Position numbers and translations under genes: made by a program. DNA of 64,000 nt from Paraburkholderia azotifigens (GTDB taxonomy: Bacteria > Pseudomonadota > Gammaproteobacteria > Burkholderiales > Burkholderiaceae): NCBI RefSeq assembly GCF_007995085.1, contig NZ_VOQS01000003.1, forward strand, positions 2,170,001-2,234,000. Reading direction: 5' to 3'. The notes under the pieces were generated by a model. It worked only from the letters and a program-made list of their open reading frames with translations. It searched no databases and was not told the origin of the DNA. Positions 37,014 through 45,719 of this stretch are shown in pieces (within the stretch, counting starts at the first letter, position 1; the number at the start of each line of letters is the position of its first letter).

Positions 37014-37799
37014 TCAGGACAGATCGGGTAGCGCGCTCAGATAGCTGCTCGTGAAGCTCGCCACTTTCTTTTGCAGCGTGTCTTGCACGGCGTCGAGCAC
37101 GGACAGGTTGATCTGCGCATTCGTCGAGAAGCGCTTCAGGTTCGCCTCGTTGCTCTTCACCTTGACGAACAGCACTTGCGTGACCGTCGTGCTCGCCGAT
37201 AGCGAGAAGGCCATCAGCGACACGGTGATATTGCCGTCGGCGTCCGGTTCTGCAAGCGCGATCTGGAAGCTCGCGGTATTCGCGCGCCGGCTTTCGCGAT
37301 TGAAGAGCGTGATCCACGGCGTGGACGTGTCCATCGACTGCAATGCCTTGAGCGTCGCCTGGATCAGCGGCGCGGCGGCGACGGCGCCCGGGCCGAGCAG
37401 CACGGCCGCGACGGCCATGATCGCCTCGTGCACGTCGAGACCGGCTTCGTCGGACACGTAGTCGGTCAGTTCGCAGGTTTGCACGAGCCAGCCGAGGTTC
37501 GCGAGCACGCTGCCGTAGCCGTGATACCAGTTCTGCGTGTCGTCGGGCGACACGCCCTTGTGTTTGAGGATCAGTTGCGCGAGCAGCAGCGAGTCGGCGA
37601 CGGCCTGACGACGGGCGGCGGAAATGCCCGCCTTGAACGAGACGACGCCGGAACCGGCGACGACCGCCTGGTCCTTCGACGCATCGAAGGCAGGCGGCGG
37701 ATTCGCTGTATCGGTTTCGCCGCCGCGCCGGCGATGCGGCGTGGGCAGCTGGGCATCGTTCACGAAGGCGGTCGCTTGCGCGGCAGTTGGAGCAGTCAT
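37014..37799 (-). CDS. Protein of unknown family, candidate CHAT-associated effector (261 residues)
   Basis: The N-terminal 60 residues are polar and Pro-rich. Then helical segments (AARRQAVADSLLLAQLILKH; DVHEAIMAVAAVLLGPGAVAAAPLIQATLKAL, strongly hydrophobic), and residues about 175-225 form alternating beta strands (TASFQIALAE, NITVSLMAFSLSAS, TTVTQVLFVKVKS), ending in a helix. No signal peptide, no known motif. Strand-plus-hydrophobic-helix layouts occur in pore-forming proteins, but this is only suggestive. ATG 37799 follows GGGAGTTTCATC. Convergent with the CHAT gene (54 bp). I do not recognise the family; it is not evidently a gasdermin. Confidence 0.6.
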   Translation of the reverse strand: MTAPTAAQATAFVNDAQLPTPHRRRGGETDTANPPPAFDASKDQAVVAGSGVVSFKAGISAARRQAVADSLLLAQLILKHKGVSPDDTQNWYHGYGSVLANLGWLVQTCELTDYVSDEAGLDVHEAIMAVAAVLLGPGAVAAAPLIQATLKALQSMDTSTPWITLFNRESRRANTASFQIALAEPDADGNITVSLMAFSLSASTTVTQVLFVKVKSNEANLKRFSTNAQINLSVLDAVQDTLQKKVASFTSSYLSALPDLS

Positions 37800-38286
37800 G
37801 ATGAAACTCCCATGCGGAATGAGAATGGACGGTGGAAGTGTCTGGCGTGGGGGCGCGGGCGGGCGCATGGATCGGCCATCGGCTGCGGCCGGTGTGCCTG
37901 TGTCGGCACGTTCAAACAGGGTAGGTCAAGCGTGATCGATGGTTGGGCATTTTTCCGCGAAGCGTTCGGAAACCCACACTGGCTGCGACTTGCGCCGTCG
38001 ACGATTCACCCGGCGTCGGCAACGACTGGGAAACGAACTCCATCCGACGGGCGACGGCTACGAAAAAAATAAATGGCGCCGCGTGACGTTGAACGGATCT
38101 TCTCCGTGCCCGGGATCGCCTGGCCATCGATCCGCTTTTGTTATCACCCCATCCAACAGTCGAATTGTTCCCGTATCGGGCACCGATTTATATTGCGTAC
38201 ACCGCGGGCCGTAGCTGATTCACGGTCCATACAGAACGAATGCGCGGCGGGATCATGCCGCGCATCAGGAGCTCAGGAGCGCAAGC
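37800..38286. other. Intergenic region upstream of the L-rhamnose operon
   Basis: About 490 bp with no gene. It contains the promoter of the unknown gene (minus strand) and the LysR-box promoter of the rhamnose operon (38149-38194). No other structure recognised. Confidence 0.5.
38149..38194 (+). promoter_or_regulatory. LysR-type box and promoter of the first L-rhamnose operon
   Basis: CCATCC, seven bases, GAATTG (38149-38167), overlapping the -35 TTGTTC (38165-38170), then 18 bp and TATATT (38189-38194). The same arrangement (box starts 16 bp before the -35, 18-bp spacer) occurs at 44341-44386 upstream of the mutarotase gene. About 90 bp before the SDR start. Confidence 0.6.
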
Positions 38287-39039
38287 ATGAATCGAATCGA
38301 TCTGGAGGGGCGTGTCGTCGTCGTGACGGGCGGTGCGCGCGGCATCGGCTATGCGGTGGCGCAGCGTGCGCTGCGTTCGGGCGCGTCCGTCGCGCTGTGG
38401 GACCTGGACGCCGGGCGGCTCGCCCGCAGCGAGCGCGAACTGGGCGAACTCGGCAAGGTCGCCGCCGTCACCGTCGATCAAACAAAGGAAGCGCAGATCG
38501 AAGCGGCCGTCAGCCAGACGCTCGCCGCGTTCGGCGCGATCGACGTGCTGATCAACTGCGCGGGCATCACGGGTGGCAACGGCACGACGTGGGAACTCGA
38601 GCCCGATGTGTGGCGGCAGGTGATCGACGTGAATCTGATCGGCCCGTACCTGGTCTGCCGCGCGGTCGTGCCGCAGATGCTCAAGCAGGGTTACGGACGC
38701 ATCGTCAATATCGCGTCGGTGGCGGGCAAGGAAGGCAATCCGAACGCGTCGCACTACAGCGCGTCGAAGGCGGGGCTGATCGGCCTCACCAAATCGCTCG
38801 GCAAGGAACTCGCAACGAAGAACATCCTCGTCAACGCCGTCACGCCGGCCGCCGCGAAAACCGAAATCTTCGATTCGATGAAGCAGGAACACATCGACTA
38901 CATGCTCTCCAGGATACCGATGAACCGCTTCCTGCTGCCCGAGGAAGCGGCTTCGCTGATCCTGTGGCTCGCGTCGGAAGACTGCGCGTTCAGCACGGGT
39001 TCGGTATTCGATCTGTCGGGCGGGCGCGCGACTTACTAG
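38287..39039 (+). CDS. SDR dehydrogenase, candidate L-2-keto-3-deoxyrhamnonate 4-dehydrogenase
   Basis: A 250-residue short-chain dehydrogenase: TGGARGIG cofactor loop (about 15-22), NCAGI motif, catalytic Ser-Tyr-Lys (IASVAGKEGNP, then YSASK, about 158-162). In oxidative L-rhamnose catabolism the second SDR oxidises 2-keto-3-deoxy-L-rhamnonate at C4. The operon context (MFS, rhamnonate dehydratase, L-rhamnose dehydrogenase) supports this, but a similar enzyme acts on 2-keto-3-deoxy-L-fuconate. First gene of the operon, with its own promoter at 38149-38194. Confidence 0.75.
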   Translation: MNRIDLEGRVVVVTGGARGIGYAVAQRALRSGASVALWDLDAGRLARSERELGELGKVAAVTVDQTKEAQIEAAVSQTLAAFGAIDVLINCAGITGGNGTTWELEPDVWRQVIDVNLIGPYLVCRAVVPQMLKQGYGRIVNIASVAGKEGNPNASHYSASKAGLIGLTKSLGKELATKNILVNAVTPAAAKTEIFDSMKQEHIDYMLSRIPMNRFLLPEEAASLILWLASEDCAFSTGSVFDLSGGRATY

Positions 39040-39136
39040 TTCGACTGCCTGGTCAGCCTGTTGGCAACGACTACGAAAACGGCGGCACATGCATGCCGCC
39101 CGGCCTTCGCACGAAGGCCACTGGAGACACGACACG

Positions 39137-40468
39137 ATGAACCGGACATCATCCGAGGCGACGCTCGACGCCACCGTCAGCCAGGTCATGCGGCGCCTGT
39201 TGCCGTTCCTGCTGCTCATGTACGTGCTGGCGTTTCTCGACCGCGCGAACATCGGCTTTGCGCAGAAGGCCTTGCAGCACGACACGGGCATTTCGAACGC
39301 GGCGTTCGCGTTCGGCGCGGGCGTGTTCTTCGTCGGCTATGCGCTGTTCGAAGTGCCGAGCAACCTGCTGCTGCATCGCGTCGGCGCGCGGCTCTGGATG
39401 TGCCGGATCATGGTGACATGGGGCCTCGTGTCGGCGGCGATGAGCCTTGCGCACACGGCGACGGCCTTCTATACGTTGCGCTTTCTGCTCGGTGTCGCCG
39501 AAGCGGGCTTCTTTCCGGGCGTCATCTATTACCTCACGCGCTGGTTTCCGCAGTCGGCGCGTGCGCGCGCGGTCGGCGTGTTCTATTTCGGCGCGCCGCT
39601 TGCGTTCATGTTCGGCAGTCCGCTGTCCGGTTTTCTGCTCGACCTGCATGGCGCGCTGGACCTCGCGGGCTGGCAGTGGCTGTTTCTGATCGAAGGCGGG
39701 CTGGCGTCGGTGGTCGGCGTGTGGGCCTTCTTCTATCTCGACGACCGGCCAGAAGACGCGCGCTGGCTCACGCCGGATGCGCGCAAGACCTTGCGCGCCG
39801 CGCTCGACGACGACGCGCGCGCGGCGGCCGCGCATGGACCGCACAACCTGCTGGCGGCGCTCGTCGACGGGCGCGTGCTGCTGCTGTCGGCGATCTATCT
39901 GCTGATCCAGATGAGCGTGTACGGCGTGATCTTTTATCTGCCGCAGCAGGTGGCGGCACTGATGGGCGAGTCGGTCGGCCTGCGCGTCGGTCTCGTCGCC
40001 GCGGTGCCGTGGATCTGCGCGCTCGCGCTGACGTGGTACGTGCCGTGCCGCGCCGATGCGACGCACACGCACGGGCGCTGGGCCGTCGTGCTGCTGGTGC
40101 TCGCGGGATGCGGGATCGGCGTGTCGGGTGTCGCGCATAGCCCGCTCGCAGCCTTGCTCGCGCTGTGCTGCGCGGCGAGCGGCTTCATCGCGGCGCAGCC
40201 GCTCTTCTGGACCTTTCCGACGCGCTATCTGACGGGCGCGGCGGCGGCAGGCGGGATCGCGCTGATCAACTCGCTCGGCAGCCTCGGCGGCTTCATCGCG
40301 CCGACGCTGCGCACGAGCGCCGAGCACGCGTTCCAGTCGACGGCGGCGGGTCTCTTGCTGCTCGGCGCGGCGAGCCTGCTGGCGGCGCTGCTGATCGGCA
40401 CGCTGATGCGTCGCGACGCGAGCCGCGACACGTCCGCATTCCCGCAACCCATTCATCGCGCCCGCTGA
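39137..40468 (+). CDS. MFS transporter, anion:cation symporter type
   Basis: A 443-residue, 12-helix MFS protein. RRLLPFLLLMYVLAFLDRANIGFAQKAL at the N-terminus and GVAEAGFFPGVIYYLTRWFP around residue 118 are typical of the ACS family (tartrate, glucarate, phthalate and hexuronate transporters). Located inside the L-rhamnose operon, so it may import L-rhamnonate or a related sugar acid, in parallel with the ABC importer for L-rhamnose further downstream. ATG 39137 follows CACTGGAGACACGAC. Confidence 0.82.
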   Translation: MNRTSSEATLDATVSQVMRRLLPFLLLMYVLAFLDRANIGFAQKALQHDTGISNAAFAFGAGVFFVGYALFEVPSNLLLHRVGARLWMCRIMVTWGLVSAAMSLAHTATAFYTLRFLLGVAEAGFFPGVIYYLTRWFPQSARARAVGVFYFGAPLAFMFGSPLSGFLLDLHGALDLAGWQWLFLIEGGLASVVGVWAFFYLDDRPEDARWLTPDARKTLRAALDDDARAAAAHGPHNLLAALVDGRVLLLSAIYLLIQMSVYGVIFYLPQQVAALMGESVGLRVGLVAAVPWICALALTWYVPCRADATHTHGRWAVVLLVLAGCGIGVSGVAHSPLAALLALCCAASGFIAAQPLFWTFPTRYLTGAAAAGGIALINSLGSLGGFIAPTLRTSAEHAFQSTAAGLLLLGAASLLAALLIGTLMRRDASRDTSAFPQPIHRAR

Positions 40469-40506
40469 GGCGAGGCGCGCGCAACCCACGAACGGAGCTT
40501 TAGAAC

Positions 40507-41685
40507 ATGGCGATGCCCACTATCCGGCACGTGCGTGCCTTCGTCGTCCGCGGCGGCGGCGCGGACTATCACGATCAGGCCGATGGACACTGGATCGACG
40601 ATCACATCTCGACGCCGATGGCGCGTTACCCCGAATACCGGCAGAGCCGGCAGTCGTTCGGCATCAACGTGCTGGGGACGCTGGTCGTCGAAATCGAGGC
40701 GAGCGACGGCACGGTCGGTTTTGCGGTGACGACGGGCGGCGAGATCGGCGCATTCATCGTCGAGAAGCATCTGGCGCGCTTCCTCGAAGGGCAGTTGGTG
40801 ACGGACATCGAGAAGATGTGGGATCAGATGTACTTTTCGACGCTCTATTACGGGCGCAAGGGCGTCGTGCTCAACACGATTTCGGGCGTCGATCTCGCGC
40901 TGTGGGATCTGCTCGCGAAGGTGCGCAAGGAGCCCGTGTATCAATTGCTGGGCGGCCCGGTGCGCGACGAGCTGCAGTTCTACGCGACGGGTGCGCGGCC
41001 CGATCTGGCGAAACAGATGGGTTTTATCGGCGGCAAGCTGCCGTTGCAGCACAATCCGGCAGAAGGCGAAGAGGGCTTGCGCAATAACATCGACAAGCTT
41101 GCTGAAATGCGCAGCCGGGTCGGCGGCGACTTCTGGCTGATGTACGACTGCTGGATGAGTCTCGACGTGACGTATGCGACGAAGCTCGCAAAGGCCGCGC
41201 ACGAGCATGGGCTGAAGTGGATCGAAGAAGCCTTGCCGCCCGACGATTACTGGGGTTACGCCGAACTGCGCCGCAATGTGCCGCGCGGCATGATGGTGTC
41301 GACGGGCGAGCACGAGGCGACGCGCTGGGGCTTCCGGATGCTGCTCGAAATGGGCTGCTGCGATCTGATCCAGCCGGACGTAGGCTGGTGCGGCGGCATC
41401 ACGGAGCTGGTCAAGATTTCCGCGCTCGCCGATGCACATAACGTGCTGGTCGTGCCGCATGGGTCGTCGGTGTACAGCTATCACTTCGTCGTCACGCGCC
41501 ACAACTCGCCGTTCGCCGAGTTTCTGATGATGGCGCCGAAGGCCGATCAGGTCGTGCCGATGTTCACGCCGCTGCTGCTCGACGAGCCGGTGCCTGTGAA
41601 TGGGCGCATGAAGGTGCCTGAGACGCCGGGCTTCGGCGTGCGGCTAAATCCGGAGTGCAAGCTCGAGCGGCCTTATCAGCATTGA
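40507..41685 (+). CDS. rhmD: L-rhamnonate dehydratase
   Basis: A 392-residue enolase-superfamily enzyme closely resembling E. coli Rhm[43 protein letters not shown], then [29 protein letters not shown] (first metal ligand region), [18 protein letters not shown] and the His of [11 protein letters not shown]. It dehydrates L-rhamnonate to 2-keto-3-deoxy-L-rhamnonate. The name is given because long, unbroken stretches match RhmD. 38 bp after the MFS gene and 17 bp before the L-rhamnose dehydrogenase gene. Confidence 0.9.
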   Translation: MAMPTIRHVRAFVVRGGGADYHDQADGHWIDDHISTPMARYPEYRQSRQSFGINVLGTLVVEIEASDGTVGFAVTTGGEIGAFIVEKHLARFLEGQLVTDIEKMWDQMYFSTLYYGRKGVVLNTISGVDLALWDLLAKVRKEPVYQLLGGPVRDELQFYATGARPDLAKQMGFIGGKLPLQHNPAEGEEGLRNNIDKLAEMRSRVGGDFWLMYDCWMSLDVTYATKLAKAAHEHGLKWIEEALPPDDYWGYAELRRNVPRGMMVSTGEHEATRWGFRMLLEMGCCDLIQPDVGWCGGITELVKISALADAHNVLVVPHGSSVYSYHFVVTRHNSPFAEFLMMAPKADQVVPMFTPLLLDEPVPVNGRMKVPETPGFGVRLNPECKLERPYQH

Positions 41686-41702
41686 AACTTTGGGAGAGGC
41701 AT

Positions 41703-42485
41703 GTGCTGCTGAAAGACAAGTCGGTGATCGTGACGGGCGGTTCGCGCGGCATTGGCCGCGCGATTGCGGTGGCATGCGCGCGCGAGGGCGCGGATGTCGC
41801 CATCAATTACTGGGGCGACAACGATGCATCGTATAACCGGCGCTCCGCTGTTGAAGAGGTTGTCGATGAGATTCAGGCGCTTGGGCGGCGAGTGATCGCC
41901 GTGGAGGGGAATGTTGCTGTACGGTCGACTGGCGTCGAGCTTGTGGCGCGGACGGTTGATGCCTTTGGCAAGGTCGATGTGCTTGCCAGTAATGCAGGCA
42001 TTTGTCCGTTTCATGCTTTTTTGGACATGCCTGCTGAGGTGCTCGAGACTACTGTCGCCGTTAATCTGAACGGCGCGTTTTATGTCACTCAGGCGGCTGC
42101 TCAGCAGATGAAAGCGCAAGGCACGGGCGGTGCGATTGTCGCGACGAGTTCTATTAGCGCGCTAGTCGGCGGTGGTATGCAGACGCATTACACGCCCACC
42201 AAGGCTGGTGTGCATTCTCTGATGCAGTCGTGCGCTGTTGCGCTTGGGCCTTTTGGGATTCGGTGTAATTCGGTTATGCCTGGGACTATTGCCACGGATC
42301 TCAATGCTGAGGACCTGGCTGATGACGCCAAGAGGGCTTACTTTGAGAAGCGCATTCCTCTTGGGAGATTGGGGCGACCCGATGACGTCGCCGAGTGTGT
42401 TGTTTTTCTGGCCTCCGATCGGGCCAGGTATGTTACTGGCGCTGCACTGTTGGTCGATGGTGGGTTGTTTGTGAATTTGCAGTAG
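41703..42485 (+). CDS. SDR family L-rhamnose 1-dehydrogenase candidate
   Basis: A 260-residue SDR: TGGSRGIGRAIA (about 11-22), NAGICPF, TSSISALVGGG, YTPTK. It resembles L-rhamnose dehydrogenase (LRA1/RhaD-type), which makes L-rhamnono-lactone; position in the cluster supports it. GTG 41703 is the start: GGGAG lies six bases upstream, and no ATG is suitable. Third-position use changes along the gene: C/G at the start, increasingly T and G to the end (CTT GGG CCT TTT GGG ATT), where the repeat element begins three bases after the stop. Confidence 0.8.
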   Translation: MLLKDKSVIVTGGSRGIGRAIAVACAREGADVAINYWGDNDASYNRRSAVEEVVDEIQALGRRVIAVEGNVAVRSTGVELVARTVDAFGKVDVLASNAGICPFHAFLDMPAEVLETTVAVNLNGAFYVTQAAAQQMKAQGTGGAIVATSSISALVGGGMQTHYTPTKAGVHSLMQSCAVALGPFGIRCNSVMPGTIATDLNAEDLADDAKRAYFEKRIPLGRLGRPDDVAECVVFLASDRARYVTGAALLVDGGLFVNLQ

Positions 42486-42488
42486 TCG

Positions 42489-43327
42489 TTTTTTTGTCTG
42501 CGACGCTAGTCGCTGTTATCTGGTTTTTTTTGCTGCGCTGGCCGGGTTCTTCGCTGGCGTCCGCGAAGTCGTATCGGTTTATTAGCGTTGCCCCTGTGCG
42601 GGGCGGCACTTACTTTCTTTGCCGCCGCAAAGAAAGTAAGCAAAGAAAGCGGGCTCACACCGCCAATCCTTGTGTTTGCCTGCGGGCCCCCGACGGGTCC
42701 CGCACTCCAGACGGCATCGCACTGTCCTACGCCCGTTGCCAGCGTGCTAACTCACGCATCCCCCACTTCACATTCCCGCGTCACAGGCCGCATTACCAGA
42801 AAGTCCACGGCCGCCCAGGTGGCAAACGGTGTGTAGGCTGTCGCGATGGAAGTGCACCACTCCGGACTGAAAATCGGGATCGGTGTCGTAGAAGCGCGAA
42901 CGCGTAAGGTGCGACAAGCTACACACAGTTTGCCACCTGGGCGGCGCAGACGGATCGCTGCCGTTGGCTGGGCTACGGGTGAGTGGAGCGGGTGATGCGC
43001 CTGTTAGAGACGTTGGCAACGCACGTGGAATAGCGCGTTGTCGTTTGGAGTGCGGGACCCGTCGGGGGCCCGCAGGCAAACACAAGGATTGGCGGGGTGA
43101 GCGGCTTTCTTTTGCCTACTTTTCTTTGCCGCTGCAAAGAAAAGTAGGTGCCGCCCCGCACAGGGGCGACGCCTGAAGCGAGACACGAAATCGCGGATGC
43201 CAGCACAGCAAAAAGCAAAAAGCAAAAAGCAAAAAGCAAAAAGCAAAAAGCAAAAAGCAAAAAGCAAAAAGCAAAAAGCAAAAAGCAAAAAGCAAAAAAT
43301 CGCGACTAGCGTCGCAGACAAAAAAAA
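42489..43327. repeat. Nested-palindromic intergenic element, copy 1
   Basis: An 839-bp non-coding element. From outside in: T7 plus GTCTGCGACGCTAGTCGC (42496-42513) matching GCGACTAGCGTCGCAGAC plus A8 (43302-43327); local hairpins CTTACTTTCTTTGC/GCAAAGAAAGTAAG (42609-42640) and CCTACTTTTCTTTGC/GCAAAGAAAAGTAGG (43115-43148); perfect 50-bp inverted arms (42660-42709, 43046-43095); and central arms GCCGCCCAGGTGGCAAAC (42810-42827, complement at 42928-42945). Small ORFs inside are by-products. It fills the whole gap between two convergent genes. A second copy lies at about 59208-59949, inverted. Confidence 0.9.
43210..43293. repeat. Heptamer microsatellite (AAAAAGC x12) in element copy 1
   Basis: Twelve uninterrupted copies of AAAAAGC near the right end of the element. 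The matching end of copy 2 has only about three related units (TTTTTGC, TTTTGC, TTTTGC; 59243 onward), so the number varies between copies, as expected from polymerase slippage. Confidence 0.92.
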
Positions 43328-44293
43328 CTACTGCACAGCCAAAGCATCTTCTCGAGAAAGCCTCGCAGAGTACACCCGCAATAACTCAACAAACCGTCGA
43401 GCAGGCTCAGCAAGAGCCTCTTCCTTGCGAGTAAGAATCCCAAACCCGGCAAGGCTCTTGCCAATCTCAACAGGCAGAGCAATGAGCAATTTGCCACGCA
43501 CGTGATCCCTCACGACAGACTCAGGCAACATAGCGACAGCGTCATAATTCTCAAGCAACTGCAAAGTAGCAAAAATAGAAGCACATTCGGTGAGATTAGC
43601 CGGCGTCCCAAGCCCGGCGCGAGCCAGCTCTTCCTCGAACAAAACCCGAGCCGGACTGGAAATAGGCTGCGCCACCCAGGGCCAATCCATCAGCTCGCGC
43701 AGCGAAATAGAAGACCGCCTGGCAAGCGGATGTACAGCGCGCACAACAAGAACCAGCGTCTCCCGAGCCAAAGGCTCGAAACTGAAATCATTGTGCTGCA
43801 AAGGATCAGTCAAACGCCCAAGCGCGAGATCCACCTCGCGGCGACGCAGCAATTGCACCACCTGATCGCTAGTCTCGCCAAGAATGCAGACATGCAGCAA
43901 CGGCCGCTCGGTCTTCAACGCGGCAACAGCCATCGCCAGCAGATCGGGCGCGGCGCCCATGATCGCGCCCACCGTCAATTGCCCGTGGCCGCCCTTGCGC
44001 TTCGCGTCAAGGTCTTCGGCAAAACGCGTCAGGTCCGCGAGCGCGCGCCGCGCATAAGCAAGCGTTACGACGCCCAGCGGCGTAGGCTGCATGCCGCGCG
44101 CGTTGCGCTCGAATAGCAGGAAGCCAAGCGCTTCTTCGATGTCGCCGAGCATGCGGCTCGCGCTCGGCTGCGCGACGTTGATGGCATCGGCGGCCTGATG
44201 GACGTTGCGGGCGTCGTCGAGCGCGACGAGCAGCGCAAGATGCTTGAACTTGAGCCGGTTGACGAGGGCGACAGTGGCGGCGTTCTGGCTCAT
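43328..44293 (-). CDS. LysR-family regulator of the L-rhamnose genes
   Basis: A 321-residue LysR protein, with winged helix at about 15-70 (KFKHLALLVALDDARNVHQAADAINVAQPSASRMLGDIEEALGFLLFER) and effector domain from about 100 (GQLTVGAIMGAAPDLL). It resembles the GbpR/CbbR-like LysR regulators. Divergent from the mutarotase-lactonase-ABC operon and, through the repeat element, convergent with the first rhamnose operon. A LysR box shared by both operons (38149, 44341) makes it the likely regulator of both. Codons near its 3' end become T/G-rich at position 3, next to the repeat. Confidence 0.88.
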   Translation of the reverse strand: MSQNAATVALVNRLKFKHLALLVALDDARNVHQAADAINVAQPSASRMLGDIEEALGFLLFERNARGMQPTPLGVVTLAYARRALADLTRFAEDLDAKRKGGHGQLTVGAIMGAAPDLLAMAVAALKTERPLLHVCILGETSDQVVQLLRRREVDLALGRLTDPLQHNDFSFEPLARETLVLVVRAVHPLARRSSISLRELMDWPWVAQPISSPARVLFEEELARAGLGTPANLTECASIFATLQLLENYDAVAMLPESVVRDHVRGKLLIALPVEIGKSLAGFGILTRKEEALAEPARRFVELLRVYSARLSREDALAVQ

Positions 44294-44340
44294 GTAAGGT
44301 CGGGAGGATCGAAGGTTAGCGATTCGGTTTGAGTATCGCC

Positions 44341-44386
44341 CAATCCCAACAACGGATTGAGATGTTATCGACGCCCGAATTATAGT
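44341..44386 (+). promoter_or_regulatory. LysR-type box and promoter of the rhaM-lactonase-ABC operon
   Basis: CAATCC, seven bases, GGATTG (44341-44359), overlapping the -35 TTGAGA (44357-44362), then 18 bp and TATAGT (44381-44386). About 65 bp before the mutarotase start. The geometry is identical to that at 38149-38194. Confidence 0.65.
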
Positions 44387-44452
44387 CGCATCAAGACGCT
44401 GCCTTTCAGAGCGGCAAGAACAAATGATCAAGACACTGGAGACAAGCCCGGC

Positions 44453-44779
44453 ATGGAGACAATCGCTTTCCGGATGGTGCTCAACCCCGGCATGCGCGAC
44501 GAGTATCAACGCCGGCATCGGGAGATCTGGCCGGAACTCGTCGATGCACTGCACAACGCCGGCGTGCGCGATTACCAGATCTTTCTCGACGAAGCGTCGC
44601 ACCATCTGTTCGCGATACTGACGCGCACGGCGGATCATTCGATGGAGCGCCTGCCCGAACTCGCCGTGATGCGCAAATGGTGGGATTACATGGCCGACAT
44701 CATGCAGACGACGCCCGACCATACGCCGCTCCAGCAGCCGCTCATTCCGGTATTTGAACTGCAGCATCCCTTCAACTGA
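44453..44779 (+). CDS. rhaM: L-rhamnose mutarotase
   Basis: A 108-residue protein of the RhaM family (E. coli RhaM, 104 residues): METIAFRMVLNPGMRDEYQRRHREIWPEL, with His22 the conserved catalytic position, YQIFLDEASHHLFAIL, and the C-terminal MADIMQTTPDHTPLQQPLIPVFEL. It interconverts alpha and beta L-rhamnose. First gene of the operon with the lactonase and ABC importer genes. Confidence 0.9.
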   Translation: METIAFRMVLNPGMRDEYQRRHREIWPELVDALHNAGVRDYQIFLDEASHHLFAILTRTADHSMERLPELAVMRKWWDYMADIMQTTPDHTPLQQPLIPVFELQHPFN

Positions 44780-44825
44780 TTCGCGACGCTCGCGGCGCAT
44801 TCGCGCCGGCGACGAAGGACGCGCC

Positions 44826-45719
44826 ATGAAAGTTGTCGACCCGCACATTCATCTGTGGGATCTGAAGACGCATCACTACCCCTGGCTCGCCAATCCCGGC
44901 GTGTCGTTCGTCGGCGATGCGCGCGCGCTGAAGCACGACTACCTGATCGCCGATTTGCTGAAAGACGCGGGCGAGATCGAACTGCTCAAGTGTGTGCACG
45001 TCGAGGCCAATCACGATCCCGAAGATCCCGTCGAAGAGACGCGCTGGCTGCAAGAGGTCGCCGATGCAGCCGATTCGCGCGCGATGCCCAACGGCATCGT
45101 CGCGGCCGTCGATCTGTGCGCAACCAATGCCGCACAAGTACTCGAACGGCACGCCGCTTTCGCCAACACGCGCGGCGTGCGGCAAATCCTCAACGTGCAT
45201 CACGACAAGCTGTACGACTATGTCGGCCGCCACTTCATGCGCGACGCGACGTGGCGCGAGAACTTCAGGCTGCTGCGCAGGCACGGCATGTCGTTCGATG
45301 CACAGCTCTATCCGTCGCAGATGGACGAACTGGCCGCGCTCGCAAACGAGCATCACGATACGCAGTTCATCATCAATCACGCGGGCATGTTCGTCGATCG
45401 CAACAGCGTCGGCGGCTATCGCGCCTGGCGCGAAGGCATGAAGACGCTCGCGCAGCGCCCGAACGTCGCCGTGAAGATCAGCGGGCTCGCGATGTTCGAT
45501 CACGCGTGGACAGTCGAAAGCCTGCGGCCTTACGTGCTCGAAACCATCGATACGTTCGGCGTCGAGCGCGCGATGTTCGCGTCGAACTTTCCGGTGGACA
45601 GGCAGTTCGGCGCATACGGCGACTTGTGGCGCGCGTATGCGGCGATCGTGGGCGCGGCGAGCGACACGGAGAAAGGCGCGCTATTCGTGCGCAACGCAGA
45701 GCGGCTCTATCGGATCTGA
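44826..45719 (+). CDS. COG3618 amidohydrolase, L-rhamnono-lactonase candidate
   Basis: A 297-residue TIM-barrel metal-dependent hydrolase: DPHIHLWDL at residues about 5-13 (metal-binding His pair), KCVHVEANHD, then FIINHAGMFVDR and MFASNFPVD, all conserved in the lactonase/amidohydrolase-2 family that includes L-fuconolactonase. In this context it most likely opens L-rhamnono-1,4-lactone to L-rhamnonate. Start at 44826 (MKVVDPHIH). The stop codon is followed by a tandem 9-bp repeat. The same family hydrolyses L-fucono-lactone, so assignment rests on neighbours. Confidence 0.8.
   Translation: MKVVDPHIHLWDLKTHHYPWLANPGVSFVGDARALKHDYLIADLLKDAGEIELLKCVHVEANHDPEDPVEETRWLQEVADAADSRAMPNGIVAAVDLCATNAAQVLERHAAFANTRGVRQILNVHHDKLYDYVGRHFMRDATWRENFRLLRRHGMSFDAQLYPSQMDELAALANEHHDTQFIINHAGMFVDRNSVGGYRAWREGMKTLAQRPNVAVKISGLAMFDHAWTVESLRPYVLETIDTFGVERAMFASNFPVDRQFGAYGDLWRAYAAIVGAASDTEKGALFVRNAERLYRI

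Noticed and set aside
37014..37799. Bacterial gasdermin
   Set aside because: Length and association with a CHAT protease invite the comparison, but no gasdermin sequence feature is visible; left as unknown family.
43210..43293. CRISPR-like short repeat array
   Set aside because: Units are 7 bp with no spacers, so this is a microsatellite.
42588..43321. Small ORFs inside element copy 1 (for example CLPAGPRRVPHSKRQ-type and LLFAFCFLLFAFCF-type peptides)
   Set aside because: They arise from inverted arms and the AAAAAGC array, occur on both strands and differ between copies. No start context or conserved coding pattern.
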